Notes: generated by a model not told the origin, from the letters alone. DNA of 64,000 nt from Streptomyces sp. RPT161 (GCF_027533845.1 NZ_JAPZVN010000015.1:62001-126000); one strand, 5' to 3'; shown: positions 16,973 through 25,908, numbered from the stretch's first letter. Made by a program: numbers and translations.

Positions 16973-17704
16973 TTGACGCCTAGTCACACGCCGGTTGCAT
17001 TCATCTACGACCGCTGCGCGACAGCGAACACGACAGAGCTGGAGCGCCGCCTCGAAGGATGCGGTGAGTATGTCAGCGCTCAGCGCTGGGGCTTCGGCGG
17101 ATGGTGGGTGGATAACGGCGACTCCGCCTTGACCAACGACCGCAGGCCCGCGTTCCGCGCTTTGCTGAACACCGTGCGGGCCACCGACAGCAGCCGTCCT
17201 CGCGTGTGCTTGGTCTACGAGTGGAGCCGCCTCAGCAACGATCTCGCGGCCCGCGACCTGTTCATCCGTCGCGTGCTTCAGCTGGGCGCCTGGGTGGAGA
17301 CATGTCTGGGCGAGAAGCGGTTGCCGGACGGCACCTGGGTACAGCGCACCCGATTCGGCTCACGGAACTGCGAGAGGAAGGAAAGCCCCATGTTCAGCCA
17401 CTCCGACCGGTTCCCCACCGGGACGCCACTCCCGCAAGGGCACCTGACCCCCGCGCCATGGGGTCTGCGCCGTCTCGTGCCGTATCCGGGGGCGGAGGGG
17501 CCGCGGTACGGCCGTGTCGAGCTCGACGCCGTCACACAGACCGCGCGTTACTACGCCTCCGATGGCACCCTCACCGTGGCGCCCGGCCACGGGACCTCCT
17601 CGGGGACCAACCCGCCCACGGGCACGGGCAACCCCAGCGACGGGGCCGGGCCCGGTGGAAGCGGTGGCGGGGACAGGGACACCGGGAATGACACCGACCA
17701 GTGA
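16973..17704 (+). CDS. Recombinase-like ORF reading in frame through the RiPP precursor
   Basis: A TTG start at 16973, behind AGGGAG, opens a frame of 243 codons. Residues 1-139 resemble the catalytic part of small serine recombinases (FIYDRCAT, GWWVDNGDSALTNDRRPAF, VCLVYEWSRLS, WVETCLGE) and residues 140-243 are the precursor described at 17390. No stop separates them, so translation from 16973 would give a fused protein. Usually such a recombinase-like protein and the precursor are separate neighbours of ATP-grasp loci. I cannot tell whether the fusion is made; the internal start at 17390 has its own good ribosome site. The recombinase-like part lacks the C-terminal DNA-binding domain. Confidence 0.55.
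   Translation: MTPSHTPVAFIYDRCATANTTELERRLEGCGEYVSAQRWGFGGWWVDNGDSALTNDRRPAFRALLNTVRATDSSRPRVCLVYEWSRLSNDLAARDLFIRRVLQLGAWVETCLGEKRLPDGTWVQRTRFGSRNCERKESPMFSHSDRFPTGTPLPQGHLTPAPWGLRRLVPYPGAEGPRYGRVELDAVTQTARYYASDGTLTVAPGHGTSSGTNPPTGTGNPSDGAGPGGSGGGDRDTGNDTDQ
17390..17704 (+). CDS. tgmA: ATP-grasp-modified RiPP precursor peptide (graspetide/imiditide type)
   Basis: A 104-residue precursor. The ATG at 17390 has a GAGAGGAAGG site 7-10 bases upstream. The leader carries the conserved block PWGLRRLVPYP, then a VELD..TQTARYY segment as in the putative ATP-grasp-target RiPP family of Actinobacteria. The C-terminal ~40 residues are the probable core: low-complexity, rich in Thr, Ser, Gly and Asp, ending DRDTGNDTDQ. 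Ser/Thr can give ester links to Asp. The Asp-Gly pair in NPSDGAG is well placed for aspartimide formation by the PIMT-like methyltransferase two genes on. The stop overlaps the ATP-grasp start (GTGA). Confidence 0.85.
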   Translation: MFSHSDRFPTGTPLPQGHLTPAPWGLRRLVPYPGAEGPRYGRVELDAVTQTARYYASDGTLTVAPGHGTSSGTNPPTGTGNPSDGAGPGGSGGGDRDTGNDTDQ

Positions 17705-18660
17705 CTCACCAATCCCGTGCGGTGTTGGTCGTCACCAACGTGGACGACCCAACGGCTGATGTTGTGATCAACGAGCTGCACGGCCGGGGTGTCCCGGTCG
17801 TGCGGTTCGACTCCGGTGAGTTCCCCGCCACCTTGTCCTGCTCCGCCCACATCGGCGGCGAAGCACGTCAGTGGCGCGGAAGCGTGCAAACGCCCACCCG
17901 TGCCTGCGAGTTACCGGCCGTCCGGGCCTTGTACTACCGGCGCCCCTCCGGCTTCGCCTTCCCGCACCTGAACGAGCAGGACACGCGCTTCGCCGCCGCG
18001 CAGGCCCGATACGGTCTCGGCGGCGTCCTGACGTCCCTGCCCGACTGCCTGTACGTCAACCACCCGAACCGCATAGGCGACGCCGAGTACAAACCCGCCG
18101 GCCTGGCCGCGGCGGCGAGTTGCGGCTTCAGCGTGCCGCCTACGCTTGTCACCAACGTGCCCGACGACGCACGCCGGTTCGTCGGGGCACACGGTCCGGT
18201 CATCTACAAGCCGTTGTCCGTACCGCTGTACCTGATCGACGGCACGGCCCAGACCGTCGAAGTCGCGGAGGTGGGCGCGGACGAGATCGACGACAGCGTC
18301 AGCGGCACCATGCACCTGTTCCAGGTCCGGGTGGACAAGGTCGCCGACGCACGCGTCACCGTCATCGGCCGCCACGTCTTCTGTGTGCGTATCGACTCCG
18401 ACCTGTTGGACTGGCGCACGGACTACCGTCGGCTCACGTACTCGGTCATACAACCGCCGTCGGGCATCCGCGAGGCCCTGTTCGCCTACCTCCGCCACTT
18501 CCGGCTGGTCTTCGGTGCCTTCGACTTCTCGATCGACCGCCAGGGCCGATGGTGGTTCCTGGAATGCAACCCGTCGGGCCAATGGGCGTGGCTGGAGCCG
18601 GAGACCGGTCTGCCCATGGTCGCGGCGATGGCCGACCTGCTGGAGAGGAAACCCAGGTGA
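17701..18660 (+). CDS. tgmB: ATP-grasp ribosomal peptide maturase
   Basis: A 319-residue ATP-grasp ligase. The N-terminal third is the pre-ATP-grasp domain (VLVVTNVDDPTADVV, RFDSGEFPA, YYRRP). The ATP-binding core includes VIYKPLS near residue 170, and the metal-binding end of the fold reads FLECNPSGQWAWLE near 290. This closing motif is characteristic of graspetide ligases such as MvdD and the SAV_5884-type actinobacterial maturases. It would form ester or amide bonds between Asp/Glu and Thr/Ser/Lys side chains of the precursor. The GTG start overlaps the precursor stop, and its own stop overlaps the methyltransferase start. Confidence 0.92.
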   Translation: MTHQSRAVLVVTNVDDPTADVVINELHGRGVPVVRFDSGEFPATLSCSAHIGGEARQWRGSVQTPTRACELPAVRALYYRRPSGFAFPHLNEQDTRFAAAQARYGLGGVLTSLPDCLYVNHPNRIGDAEYKPAGLAAAASCGFSVPPTLVTNVPDDARRFVGAHGPVIYKPLSVPLYLIDGTAQTVEVAEVGADEIDDSVSGTMHLFQVRVDKVADARVTVIGRHVFCVRIDSDLLDWRTDYRRLTYSVIQPPSGIREALFAYLRHFRLVFGAFDFSIDRQGRWWFLECNPSGQWAWLEPETGLPMVAAMADLLERKPR

Positions 18661-19877
18661 GCACAGACGAGCAGTTGCGCCAACGACTTGCCGACGACCT
18701 GGCGGCAGGCGGCCACCTTCGGGGTCAGCGGTGGCGGCGGGCCGTCGAAGCCGTGCCCCGGCACGTGTTCCTGCGTGGTGGGTTCTTCGAGCAGGTCCCG
18801 GGTTCGGTACCCACCGCGTGGCGGCCGGTCCTGCCGGACAGCCCCGGGTGGCTTGAGCGGTGCTACGCGGACGAGTCGCTGGTGACGCAGATCGCGGGCA
18901 CGGTCGTGCCCACGGACATCCGCGGCGAGATCATGCGCGCGCCGACTTCGTCCAGCACGATGCCGAACCTCGTCGTGCGCATGCTGGAGGAGCTGCAAGT
19001 CGAGGACGGCCAACGGGCGTTGGAGATCGGCACCGGCACCGGCTACTCCACGGCGCTGCTGTGTCACCGCCTCGGCGACGAGTACGTGACGTCCGTCGAG
19101 GTCGACCGGGACGTGTCGGCCCGGGCCCGTACAGCGCTCGGCGAATGCGGGTACTTCCCCGGTCTCGTGGTGGGCGACGGGCTGGCCGGAAACAAGGACG
19201 GTGCGCCGTACGACCGAGTGGTCGCCACGTGCGGCGTGCTCACCGTGCCTCCGGCGTGGATCGAGCAGACACGGCCTGGCGGCGTCATCCTCGCCACCTT
19301 GTGCGGCTGGCTGTACTCCTCCGAACTGGCGCGGCTCACCGTTGCCGAGGACGGCACTGCCGTGGGCCGGTTCCTGGGCGGTCAGATCTCGTTCATGCTG
19401 GCCCGCCCCCAACGTCCCACATCCTTGGGAACGTTGCCTGATCTGGAGTGCGGGGCAGAACGCCCAGCCCAGTTGGGCGTGGACGTGCTCGATGACTGGA
19501 CCGCACGGTTCGTCGCACAGCTCACCGCTCCCCGAGCGCAGCGCATCACCCTGCCTCGCGACGACCGGACGGAAGACATCATCATCGATGTGGACTCCGG
19601 CTCATGGGCCGCTCTGTGGCGGGACGGAGAGCGGTGGCGCGTCCGGCAGGGCGGCCCCGCGCCGTTGTGGGACGCGATCGAGGAACACGTCCTGCGCTGG
19701 CGCGCGGATGGAGCGCCGCCCGTGGATCGGTTCGAGATCACCGTCACCCCTGAGGGCCGGACCGTCATCGCCTGGCCTGCTCGTAGACCGCGACGAAGGG
19801 ATCAGCCCGCCAGGCCCAGCAACTCCTCCGGCGAAGTGGGGAGTTCGCGTCCGACCAGTGTGCGCAGGAGGGCGTAG
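18657..19877 (+). CDS. tgmC: PIMT-like methyltransferase of the ATP-grasp RiPP system
   Basis: A 406-residue protein. Translation starts at a GTG overlapping the ATP-grasp stop (GTGA). The first ~110 residues are a family-specific region. The SAM-binding core of protein-isoaspartate O-methyltransferases follows (MPNLVVRMLEEL, then LEIGTGTGYSTALL near residue 125), and a ~150-residue extension closes the protein. In fuscimiditide-type systems such an enzyme methylates an Asp, which collapses to an aspartimide, so the locus is likely an imiditide pathway. The last 76 bases overlap the convergent flavoprotein gene ending at 19802. That overlap is unusual and may mark a rearrangement junction. 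Confidence 0.9.
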   Translation: MSTDEQLRQRLADDLAAGGHLRGQRWRRAVEAVPRHVFLRGGFFEQVPGSVPTAWRPVLPDSPGWLERCYADESLVTQIAGTVVPTDIRGEIMRAPTSSSTMPNLVVRMLEELQVEDGQRALEIGTGTGYSTALLCHRLGDEYVTSVEVDRDVSARARTALGECGYFPGLVVGDGLAGNKDGAPYDRVVATCGVLTVPPAWIEQTRPGGVILATLCGWLYSSELARLTVAEDGTAVGRFLGGQISFMLARPQRPTSLGTLPDLECGAERPAQLGVDVLDDWTARFVAQLTAPRAQRITLPRDDRTEDIIIDVDSGSWAALWRDGERWRVRQGGPAPLWDAIEEHVLRWRADGAPPVDRFEITVTPEGRTVIAWPARRPRRRDQPARPSNSSGEVGSSRPTSVRRRA

Positions 19878-20989
19878 GCCGATGTGTCGCCGGTCAGGAT
19901 GCCGCCCAGTAGCGTGTTGGCGTCGGGGGCCAGGACCAGTTTCCGGTACGTGTTCGGCGTGGCGTGGGTGAACTCCACGGCGCCCGCCGTGGTGGCGCGT
20001 GCGTCGCCGAAGCTGGCGACCGGGACGTCCAGGAGCTTCAGCCTGGTGGAGGTGTCGGCGCCCTTGAAGCGGGCTTCCGCGGTGCCCAGGAGTTGGGCGG
20101 CCACCGCTTCCGCCATGCGGTAGCCCGGGGCCGACAGGCCGTAGCAGCGGCCGTTCACCGCCGCGCATTCGCCTATGGCCCAGATGTGGGGGTCCGCGGT
20201 GCGGCACTGGTCGTCGACGAGGAAGCCGCCTTGCTCCGCTCGCTCCAGCCCGGCGGTAAGCGCCAGTTCGTCGCGGGGGCGGACGCCCGCGGAGAAGACC
20301 ACCAGGTCCGCCTCGACGGCCGTGCCGTCCGCGAGCCGCACCCGGCCCGGCGCGATGGACTCGGTGGCCGTCCCGCAGTGCACCCGTACCCCCAACCCGG
20401 CGACCAGCCGGGCCAGTAGCGCTCCCGCGGTCTCGTCCACCTGCAACGGGAGCAGCCAGGGCGCGAGTTCCACCACCTGCGGGCGCATGCCGAGCAGGCG
20501 AAGCGCATTGGCCGCCTCAAGTCCCAGCAGACCGCCGCCGATCACCGCACCGGGACGGCCGGGCCGGGCCGCCGCACGGATCGCGTCGAGGTCGTCCAGG
20601 GTCCGGTAGACGAAGCAGCACGGCAGGTCGTGCCCTGGTACGGGCGGTACGAACGGCCGTGAGCCGGTGGCCAGTACGAGGGCGTCATAGCCGATCACCG
20701 TGCCGTCGGTGGTCCTTACGGTGCGGGTGGTGCGGTCGAGCGCCGTCGCGGTGGTGGACAGCCGTAGTCCCACCGCCGGATCGGCCAGCAAATCGTCATC
20801 GGCCAGCGTGAGTTCGGCCGCGCTCCTGCCGTCGAAGTACGAGGAGAGGGCCAGCCGGTCGTACGCCGGACGGCGCTCCTCGGCGAGCACCACGATCCGC
20901 CACTCCCCGGCGCGGTCCCGGGTGCGCAGCTCCGTCACCAGGCGGTGGCCGACCATGCCGTGTCCGATGACCACGAGTGTGCGCGGCAT
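19802..20989 (-). CDS. NirB front-half-like FAD/NAD(P)H oxidoreductase, siroheme part absent
   Basis: A 395-residue flavoprotein matching the N-terminal third of assimilatory nitrite reductase NirB/NasB: VIGHGMVGHRLVTEL at the start, FAD/NAD-binding domains (VLATGSRPFVPPVPG, VIGGGLLGLEAANAL, IGECA), then LLGGILTGDTSAYALL. It stops just where NirB would continue into its 2Fe-2S and siroheme domains. The start at 20989 lies 2 bases after the preceding stop. Without siroheme it cannot reduce nitrite to ammonium; it could pass electrons to the nitrate reductase. It is either a dedicated subunit or a NirB cut at the RiPP boundary. Confidence 0.82.
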   Translation of the reverse strand: MPRTLVVIGHGMVGHRLVTELRTRDRAGEWRIVVLAEERRPAYDRLALSSYFDGRSAAELTLADDDLLADPAVGLRLSTTATALDRTTRTVRTTDGTVIGYDALVLATGSRPFVPPVPGHDLPCCFVYRTLDDLDAIRAAARPGRPGAVIGGGLLGLEAANALRLLGMRPQVVELAPWLLPLQVDETAGALLARLVAGLGVRVHCGTATESIAPGRVRLADGTAVEADLVVFSAGVRPRDELALTAGLERAEQGGFLVDDQCRTADPHIWAIGECAAVNGRCYGLSAPGYRMAEAVAAQLLGTAEARFKGADTSTRLKLLDVPVASFGDARATTAGAVEFTHATPNTYRKLVLAPDANTLLGGILTGDTSAYALLRTLVGRELPTSPEELLGLAG

Positions 20990-20991
20990 CG

Positions 20992-22380
20992 CTATCCCGT
21001 CTCCCGTTCCAGGGCGGCGCACAGCCGCCGTACGTCCGGCGCGCAGCCGCCGCAGCCGGTGGTGGCGCGGGTCGCCGCGGCGAGGTCCGGCAGCTCGCGG
21101 GCGCCGCCCCGCCAGGCGTCGGACAGCGTCCGCTTCATCACGTTGTTGCACAGGCAGACCACCGCGTCGTCCGGAAGTTCCAGCGCCCCGGAGCCGCGCC
21201 GCGAGGCGGTGCCGAGCAGCAGCGCCAACCGGTCCGCGGGCACCGGCAGGTCCCGGTCGTACAGCTGGCTGACCGAGGCGATGGCCTGCGGAAGTCCGAT
21301 CAGCACGGCACCGGTGATCCGCTGCTCGCGCAGCGCCAGCGAGGCGTACCGGCCGCGCGCCGGGTCCGAGAACGTGACGACTTCCGCGCCCCCGCCGTCG
21401 GGCGTCCCCAGTGCCGCGATGTGGATGCCGGGAGTGCGCGGCCGGATGACGGGCTTGGCCGCGCGGTGGCCGACCCGCTCACCGGCGAGCACCCGGGCCA
21501 GGGTGTCGGCCTGCTGCCAGGCGGACTCGACCAGCCCGGACACCCGGCCCGCGTGCTCCGCGCAGTCGCCGATCGCGTGGACATACGGGTCGCTGGTGCG
21601 CAGTTGGTCGTCCACCACGACGCCGCAGGCCACGGCCAGACCGGCGGCGCGGGCCAGGCCGGTCTCGGGTGTGACACCGGTGCACAGCAGCAGGGTGTCG
21701 GCGGGCAGCGTCCGCCCGTCGTCCAGCAGCAGCTTGCCGGGCGCGTACCCGACGGCTCGGTGGCCCAACTCCAGCTCCACGCCGAGGTCCCGCAGCCGCT
21801 CGGCGAGCAACTCGCCTCCGCGCGGGCCCAGTAGCCGCCCCATGGGCTGCGCCCGCCGGTGTGCCAACGTCACCTCGTACCCCGCCCGCCGCAGCGCCAG
21901 CGCCGCCTCCACGCCCAGCACACCGGCGCCGAGCACCGCGACCTGGCCGGGGCCGATCCGCTCGCAGTCGGCGAGCGTACGCAGACACCGCACCCCTTCC
22001 GCCAGCCGCCCGCCGGGCATACGCACACCGGCCACCTCGGGGATCCGGGGCCGCGCCCCGGTGGCCAGCACCAGCCGGTCGTACCGGTACGACAGCATGC
22101 CCCGGCCGTCGTCCGCGCGGGCCAGCACCAGCCGTCGGGCCCGGTCGACGCCGACGGCGGTCACGCCGAGCCGTACCCGGGTGCCGTCGGGGTGCCGGGG
22201 CAGCGCGATGGCGTCCGGGGGCAGGCTGCCGTCCAGTACCGAGGTCAGCAGCACCCGGTTGTACGCGGCACGCGGCTCCGCGCCGAGCACCGTGACGCCA
22301 CCGGAGTGGCCGAGCTGGCGCAGCCGGTGCACCAGGCGGTGCGCGGCGGGGCCGTTGCCGATCACCAGTACCCCGGTCAT
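20992..22380 (-). CDS. Nitrate reductase electron-transfer flavoprotein with a BFD-type [2Fe-2S] domain
   Basis: A 462-residue protein with a pyridine nucleotide-disulphide oxidoreductase body (VIGNGPAAHRLVHRL at the start, VLGAGVLGVEAALAL for the second Rossmann fold, IGDCAEHAG). A C-terminal bacterioferritin-associated-ferredoxin-like domain has four Cys (VCLCNNV ... GCGGC) near residues 405-445. NasC-type subunits of assimilatory nitrate reductases look like this and bring NAD(P)H electrons to the molybdenum subunit. The start overlaps the nitrate reductase stop (ATGA), so the two are made together. Confidence 0.86.
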   Translation of the reverse strand: MTGVLVIGNGPAAHRLVHRLRQLGHSGGVTVLGAEPRAAYNRVLLTSVLDGSLPPDAIALPRHPDGTRVRLGVTAVGVDRARRLVLARADDGRGMLSYRYDRLVLATGARPRIPEVAGVRMPGGRLAEGVRCLRTLADCERIGPGQVAVLGAGVLGVEAALALRRAGYEVTLAHRRAQPMGRLLGPRGGELLAERLRDLGVELELGHRAVGYAPGKLLLDDGRTLPADTLLLCTGVTPETGLARAAGLAVACGVVVDDQLRTSDPYVHAIGDCAEHAGRVSGLVESAWQQADTLARVLAGERVGHRAAKPVIRPRTPGIHIAALGTPDGGGAEVVTFSDPARGRYASLALREQRITGAVLIGLPQAIASVSQLYDRDLPVPADRLALLLGTASRRGSGALELPDDAVVCLCNNVMKRTLSDAWRGGARELPDLAAATRATTGCGGCAPDVRRLCAALERETG

Positions 22381-24455
22381 GCCGGGCCCGGATGGGGTTC
22401 GATGCGTACCGCCGACACCTTGAACTCCGGCATCTCGCTACGCGGATCGAGCGCGTCGCCGGTGATCAGGTTGGCCCGGCCGGTGCCGGGATAGTGGAAC
22501 GGCAGGAACACCGTGTCCGTCCGCATCGTCGCCACCAACCGCACCCGGGCCACCGTGCGGCCGCGCGCTGAGCTGACGGCGGCCAGCTCGCCCTCGGCGA
22601 GCCCGGCGCGCGCCGCGGTGTCCGGGTGCACCTCGACGTACATCTGCGGTGCGGCGGCGCCGAGTTCCGGGACCCGGCGGGTCTGCGCACCGGACTGGTA
22701 GTGGGCGAGCACCCGGCCGGTCGTGCCGTACAGCGGATAGCGGTCGCCGACCGCGTCGGCGGACTCACGGTGGTCCACCGCGGCGAACCGGGCGCGCCCG
22801 TCCTGGTGCGCGAAGCGGTCCAGGAACATCCGGGGCGTACCGGGATGTCCCGGCGCGGGGCACGGCCAGTGCAACTCCTCCCCGGCGTCGAGGCGTTCGT
22901 AGCTGATGCCGCAGTAGTCGGCCCGGCCGCCTCGGGTCGCCCGGCGCAGTTCCTCGAAGACCTCGCGCGGTGCGGTGGGATACCGCTCGGGCGGCTCGCC
23001 GAGCCGTACCGCCAGGCCGTGCAGTACGTCCAGGTCGCCGCGTACGCCCTCGGGCGGGTCCAGCAGCCGCCTTCGGCGCAGCACCCGCCCTTCGAGGTTG
23101 GTCATGGTGCCGTCCTCCTCGGCCCACTGGGTGACCGGTAGCACCACGTCGGCGAGCGCGACCGTTTCGGACGGCACGAAGTCCGCGACGACCAACAGGT
23201 CGAGGGCGGCGAGCCGTTGGGCGATGTGGGCGGCGCGCGGCGCGGACACCACAGGGTTGGAGCCGAAGACCAGCAGCGCCCGGGGGCCGTCCGGGGTGCC
23301 GAGCGCGTCAAGCAGTCGGTACGCGCTGCGGCCCGGCCCTGGCAGGCTCTCGGCGTCGACTCCCCACACCTCGGCGATGTGCCGGCGGGCCGCCGGGTCG
23401 GCGATCAGCCGGTAGCCGGGGAGCTGGTCGGCCTTCTGGCCCAGCTCGCGGCCGCCCTGGCCGTTGCCCTGCCCGGTCAGACAGCCGTAGCCGCTGCCCT
23501 CGCGGCCGGGCAGGCCGAGCGCCAGGGCGAGGTTGATGAACGCGGCGACGGTGTCGGTGCCCTTGCTGTGCTGCTCGGCGCCGCGCCCGGTCAGTACGTA
23601 GGCGCGTGCCGCGTCCGCCAGCATCCGTACCGCGGTGCGCTGGGCCTCGACCGGTACCCCGGTGACCCGTTCCACACGCTCCGGCCACCAGGTCATGGCG
23701 TACTGCCAGGCGGCCTCGAAACCGGTGGTGCGGTCGCGTACGTAGTGCGGGTCGCGATGGCCCTCGACCACGGCGAGGTGCAACAGGCCGAGCGCCAGGG
23801 CGAGATCGGTGCCGGGTACGGGTTGCAGATGGAGTGCGGCGCGCTCGGCGGTGGGGGTGCGGCGCGGATCGACGACCACCAGTTCGGCGCGGCCGAGGTG
23901 GCGCATAAGCGGCGGCATCGTCTCGGCCGGGTTGGCCCCGGCGAGCAGGACGGTGTCCGCCCGGCCCAGGTCGGCCACCGGGAACGGCAGGCCGCGGTCG
24001 ACGCCGAACGCGGCGGTTCCGGCGGCGGCGGCCGAGGACATGCAGAAGCGGCCGTTGTAGTCGATCTGGCTGGTGCCGAGTGCCAGCCGGGCGAACTTGC
24101 CCAGCAGGTAGGCCTTCTCGTTGGTCAGCCCGCCCCCGCCGAACACCGCGACCGCGTCCGGGCCGTACCGCTGCCGTATCCGCCGCAGCCGCTCGGCCAC
24201 CGTGTCCAGCGCGCCGTCCCAGTCGGCTGGGGTGAACGCCCCGTCCGCACCGCGCACCAGCGGTGTCCGCAGCCGGTCGGGGACGGTCAGCAGCGTGGGC
24301 GCCGTCCAGCCCTTCTGGCACAAACCGCCCTGGTTGACGGGGAATCCGGGATCCGGTCGGACGGCCGCGCCCGCACCGTCCCGGCCGAGCAGGGTGCCGC
24401 ACTGCAGGGCGCAGTACGGGCAGTGGGTGGCCACTTCGCGCCGGGCCTCAGACAC
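22377..24455 (-). CDS. nasA: Assimilatory nitrate reductase, molybdopterin catalytic subunit
   Basis: A 692-residue bis-MGD molybdoenzyme. The N-terminal [4Fe-4S] motif is C-x2-C-x3-C ... C (CPYCALQC ... LCQKG) within residues 12-47. The probable molybdenum-ligand Cys is at 138 in NGRFCMSSA. The C-terminal molydopterin-binding domain carries LYGTTGRVLAHYQSG and FHYPG. The enzyme reduces nitrate to nitrite in the cytoplasm. It overlaps narK upstream and the flavoprotein downstream by a few bases, so it is embedded in the operon that begins with nitrous-acid genes. Here it probably feeds nitrite to the pathway, although ordinary nitrate assimilation cannot be excluded. Confidence 0.92.
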   Translation of the reverse strand: MSEARREVATHCPYCALQCGTLLGRDGAGAAVRPDPGFPVNQGGLCQKGWTAPTLLTVPDRLRTPLVRGADGAFTPADWDGALDTVAERLRRIRQRYGPDAVAVFGGGGLTNEKAYLLGKFARLALGTSQIDYNGRFCMSSAAAAGTAAFGVDRGLPFPVADLGRADTVLLAGANPAETMPPLMRHLGRAELVVVDPRRTPTAERAALHLQPVPGTDLALALGLLHLAVVEGHRDPHYVRDRTTGFEAAWQYAMTWWPERVERVTGVPVEAQRTAVRMLADAARAYVLTGRGAEQHSKGTDTVAAFINLALALGLPGREGSGYGCLTGQGNGQGGRELGQKADQLPGYRLIADPAARRHIAEVWGVDAESLPGPGRSAYRLLDALGTPDGPRALLVFGSNPVVSAPRAAHIAQRLAALDLLVVADFVPSETVALADVVLPVTQWAEEDGTMTNLEGRVLRRRRLLDPPEGVRGDLDVLHGLAVRLGEPPERYPTAPREVFEELRRATRGGRADYCGISYERLDAGEELHWPCPAPGHPGTPRMFLDRFAHQDGRARFAAVDHRESADAVGDRYPLYGTTGRVLAHYQSGAQTRRVPELGAAAPQMYVEVHPDTAARAGLAEGELAAVSSARGRTVARVRLVATMRTDTVFLPFHYPGTGRANLITGDALDPRSEMPEFKVSAVRIEPHPGPA

Positions 24456-25866
24456 GGTCGGCCTCGCCGGAGACCGGTGCGGGCACCGCCACCGCGGAGG
24501 CGACCGGCGCCACCGCGAGCACGGACGGCCGGGCGTTCAGCGGGCGCCGCAGGTAGACCGCCCACGTCACGCCCACGCACACCGCGTAGTACCCGAGGAA
24601 GCCCCAGAAGGCGGGCGTACCACTACCGTGCGGCCCGTCGTACGCGGCCCGGAAGGCCAGGTCGACGGCGACGCCGCCGAGCGCGCCCACCGCTCCCGCG
24701 ATGCCCATCACCGCACCGGACAGCCGCCTGGCGCGGTCCAGCGCGCTCACCGCGGGCTCGCCTGCCGCGCGCGCCCGCCGCGCCTGCTGGGCGAAGACCG
24801 CGGGAATCATCTTGTACGTGCTGCCGTTGCCGATCCCGCTCAGTACGAACAGCGCGGTGAACGCGGTGACGAACAGCGGGAACGACCGCGACCGCGAGGC
24901 CACCAGCAGTGCCCCGGTGCCCGCGGCGAGCCCCAGGAACGTCCAGCAGGTGACGCGGGCACCGCCCAGGCGGTCCGCCAACCGGCCGCCGAGCGGCCGG
25001 AACAGCGAGCCGAGCAGCGGCCCGAGGAAGGTGTAGGAGGCGGCGCGCAGCGCGGTGCAGCCGAACTCGTCCTGCAGCACCAGTCCGAAGGCGAACCCGT
25101 AGCCGATGAACGAGCCGAAGGTGCCGACGTACAGCAGCGAGATCCACCAGGTGTGCGGATTGGCGGCGGCCTCCCGTTGGGCGCCCGGCGCGGTGCGCAC
25201 CGCCTGGATGTTGTCCATCGACAGCGCGGCGAGCACGCTGACGACCACGATCAGCGGCAGGTAGACCGCGACGACGTACTCCGGGTGCCCGCTGCCCGAT
25301 GTGGCGATCACCAGCAGGCCGAGGAGCTGCACGACGGCGACGCCCAGGTTCCCGCCGCCCGCGTTGACGCCCAGCGCCCAGCCCTGGCGCCGCCTGGGGA
25401 AGAAGTGGCTGATGTTGGTCATCGAGGAGGCGAAGTTGCCGCCGCCCACCCCGGCCGCCGCACCGATCAGCAGGAACACCCACAGCGGGGTGCCCGGACG
25501 CTGCACGAAGTACAGCGCACAGCCGGTCGGCACCAGCAGCACCGCTGAGGAGAACACCGTCCAGTTCCGGCCGCCGAACCGGGTCACCGCGTGGCTGTAC
25601 GGCAGCCGCAGCACGGCACCGACCAGCGTGGGCACCACCACCAGCAGGAACTTCTCGCCGGGGGTGAAACCCAGGCCGGTCCTGGGGGACATGAACAGGA
25701 CCAGGACCGACCACAGGCTCCACACGGAGAAGCCGACGTGCTCGGAGAGCACCGACACGATCAGGTTCCGGCGGGCGATGTACTTGGCACCGCGCTCCCA
25801 GAAGTCCTCGTCGTCCGGGTCCCAGCGCTCCATCCGGCGCCCGGAGCGGGACGGTGCGTTCGTCAT
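24448..25866 (-). CDS. narK: NarK-type nitrate/nitrite transporter
   Basis: A 472-residue MFS protein of the nitrate-nitrite porter family. Both nitrate-signature stretches can be seen: GVGGGNFASSMTNIS near residue 140 and NAGGGNLGVAVV near residue 170. The N-terminal ~55 residues are hydrophilic (WDPDDEDFWERGAKYIARRN), as in actinobacterial NarK2/NarU-like proteins. It imports nitrate and/or exports nitrite. GGAGAG lies before the ATG. It stands between the nitrosuccinate lyase gene and nasA, and could either supply nitrate to NasA or relieve nitrite build-up. Confidence 0.92.
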   Translation of the reverse strand: MTNAPSRSGRRMERWDPDDEDFWERGAKYIARRNLIVSVLSEHVGFSVWSLWSVLVLFMSPRTGLGFTPGEKFLLVVVPTLVGAVLRLPYSHAVTRFGGRNWTVFSSAVLLVPTGCALYFVQRPGTPLWVFLLIGAAAGVGGGNFASSMTNISHFFPRRRQGWALGVNAGGGNLGVAVVQLLGLLVIATSGSGHPEYVVAVYLPLIVVVSVLAALSMDNIQAVRTAPGAQREAAANPHTWWISLLYVGTFGSFIGYGFAFGLVLQDEFGCTALRAASYTFLGPLLGSLFRPLGGRLADRLGGARVTCWTFLGLAAGTGALLVASRSRSFPLFVTAFTALFVLSGIGNGSTYKMIPAVFAQQARRARAAGEPAVSALDRARRLSGAVMGIAGAVGALGGVAVDLAFRAAYDGPHGSGTPAFWGFLGYYAVCVGVTWAVYLRRPLNARPSVLAVAPVASAVAVPAPVSGEADRV

Positions 25867-25908
25867 CTCTCCTCGGCCTTTCGTGAATTCCCGGGAGCGG
25901 CAGGTGCG

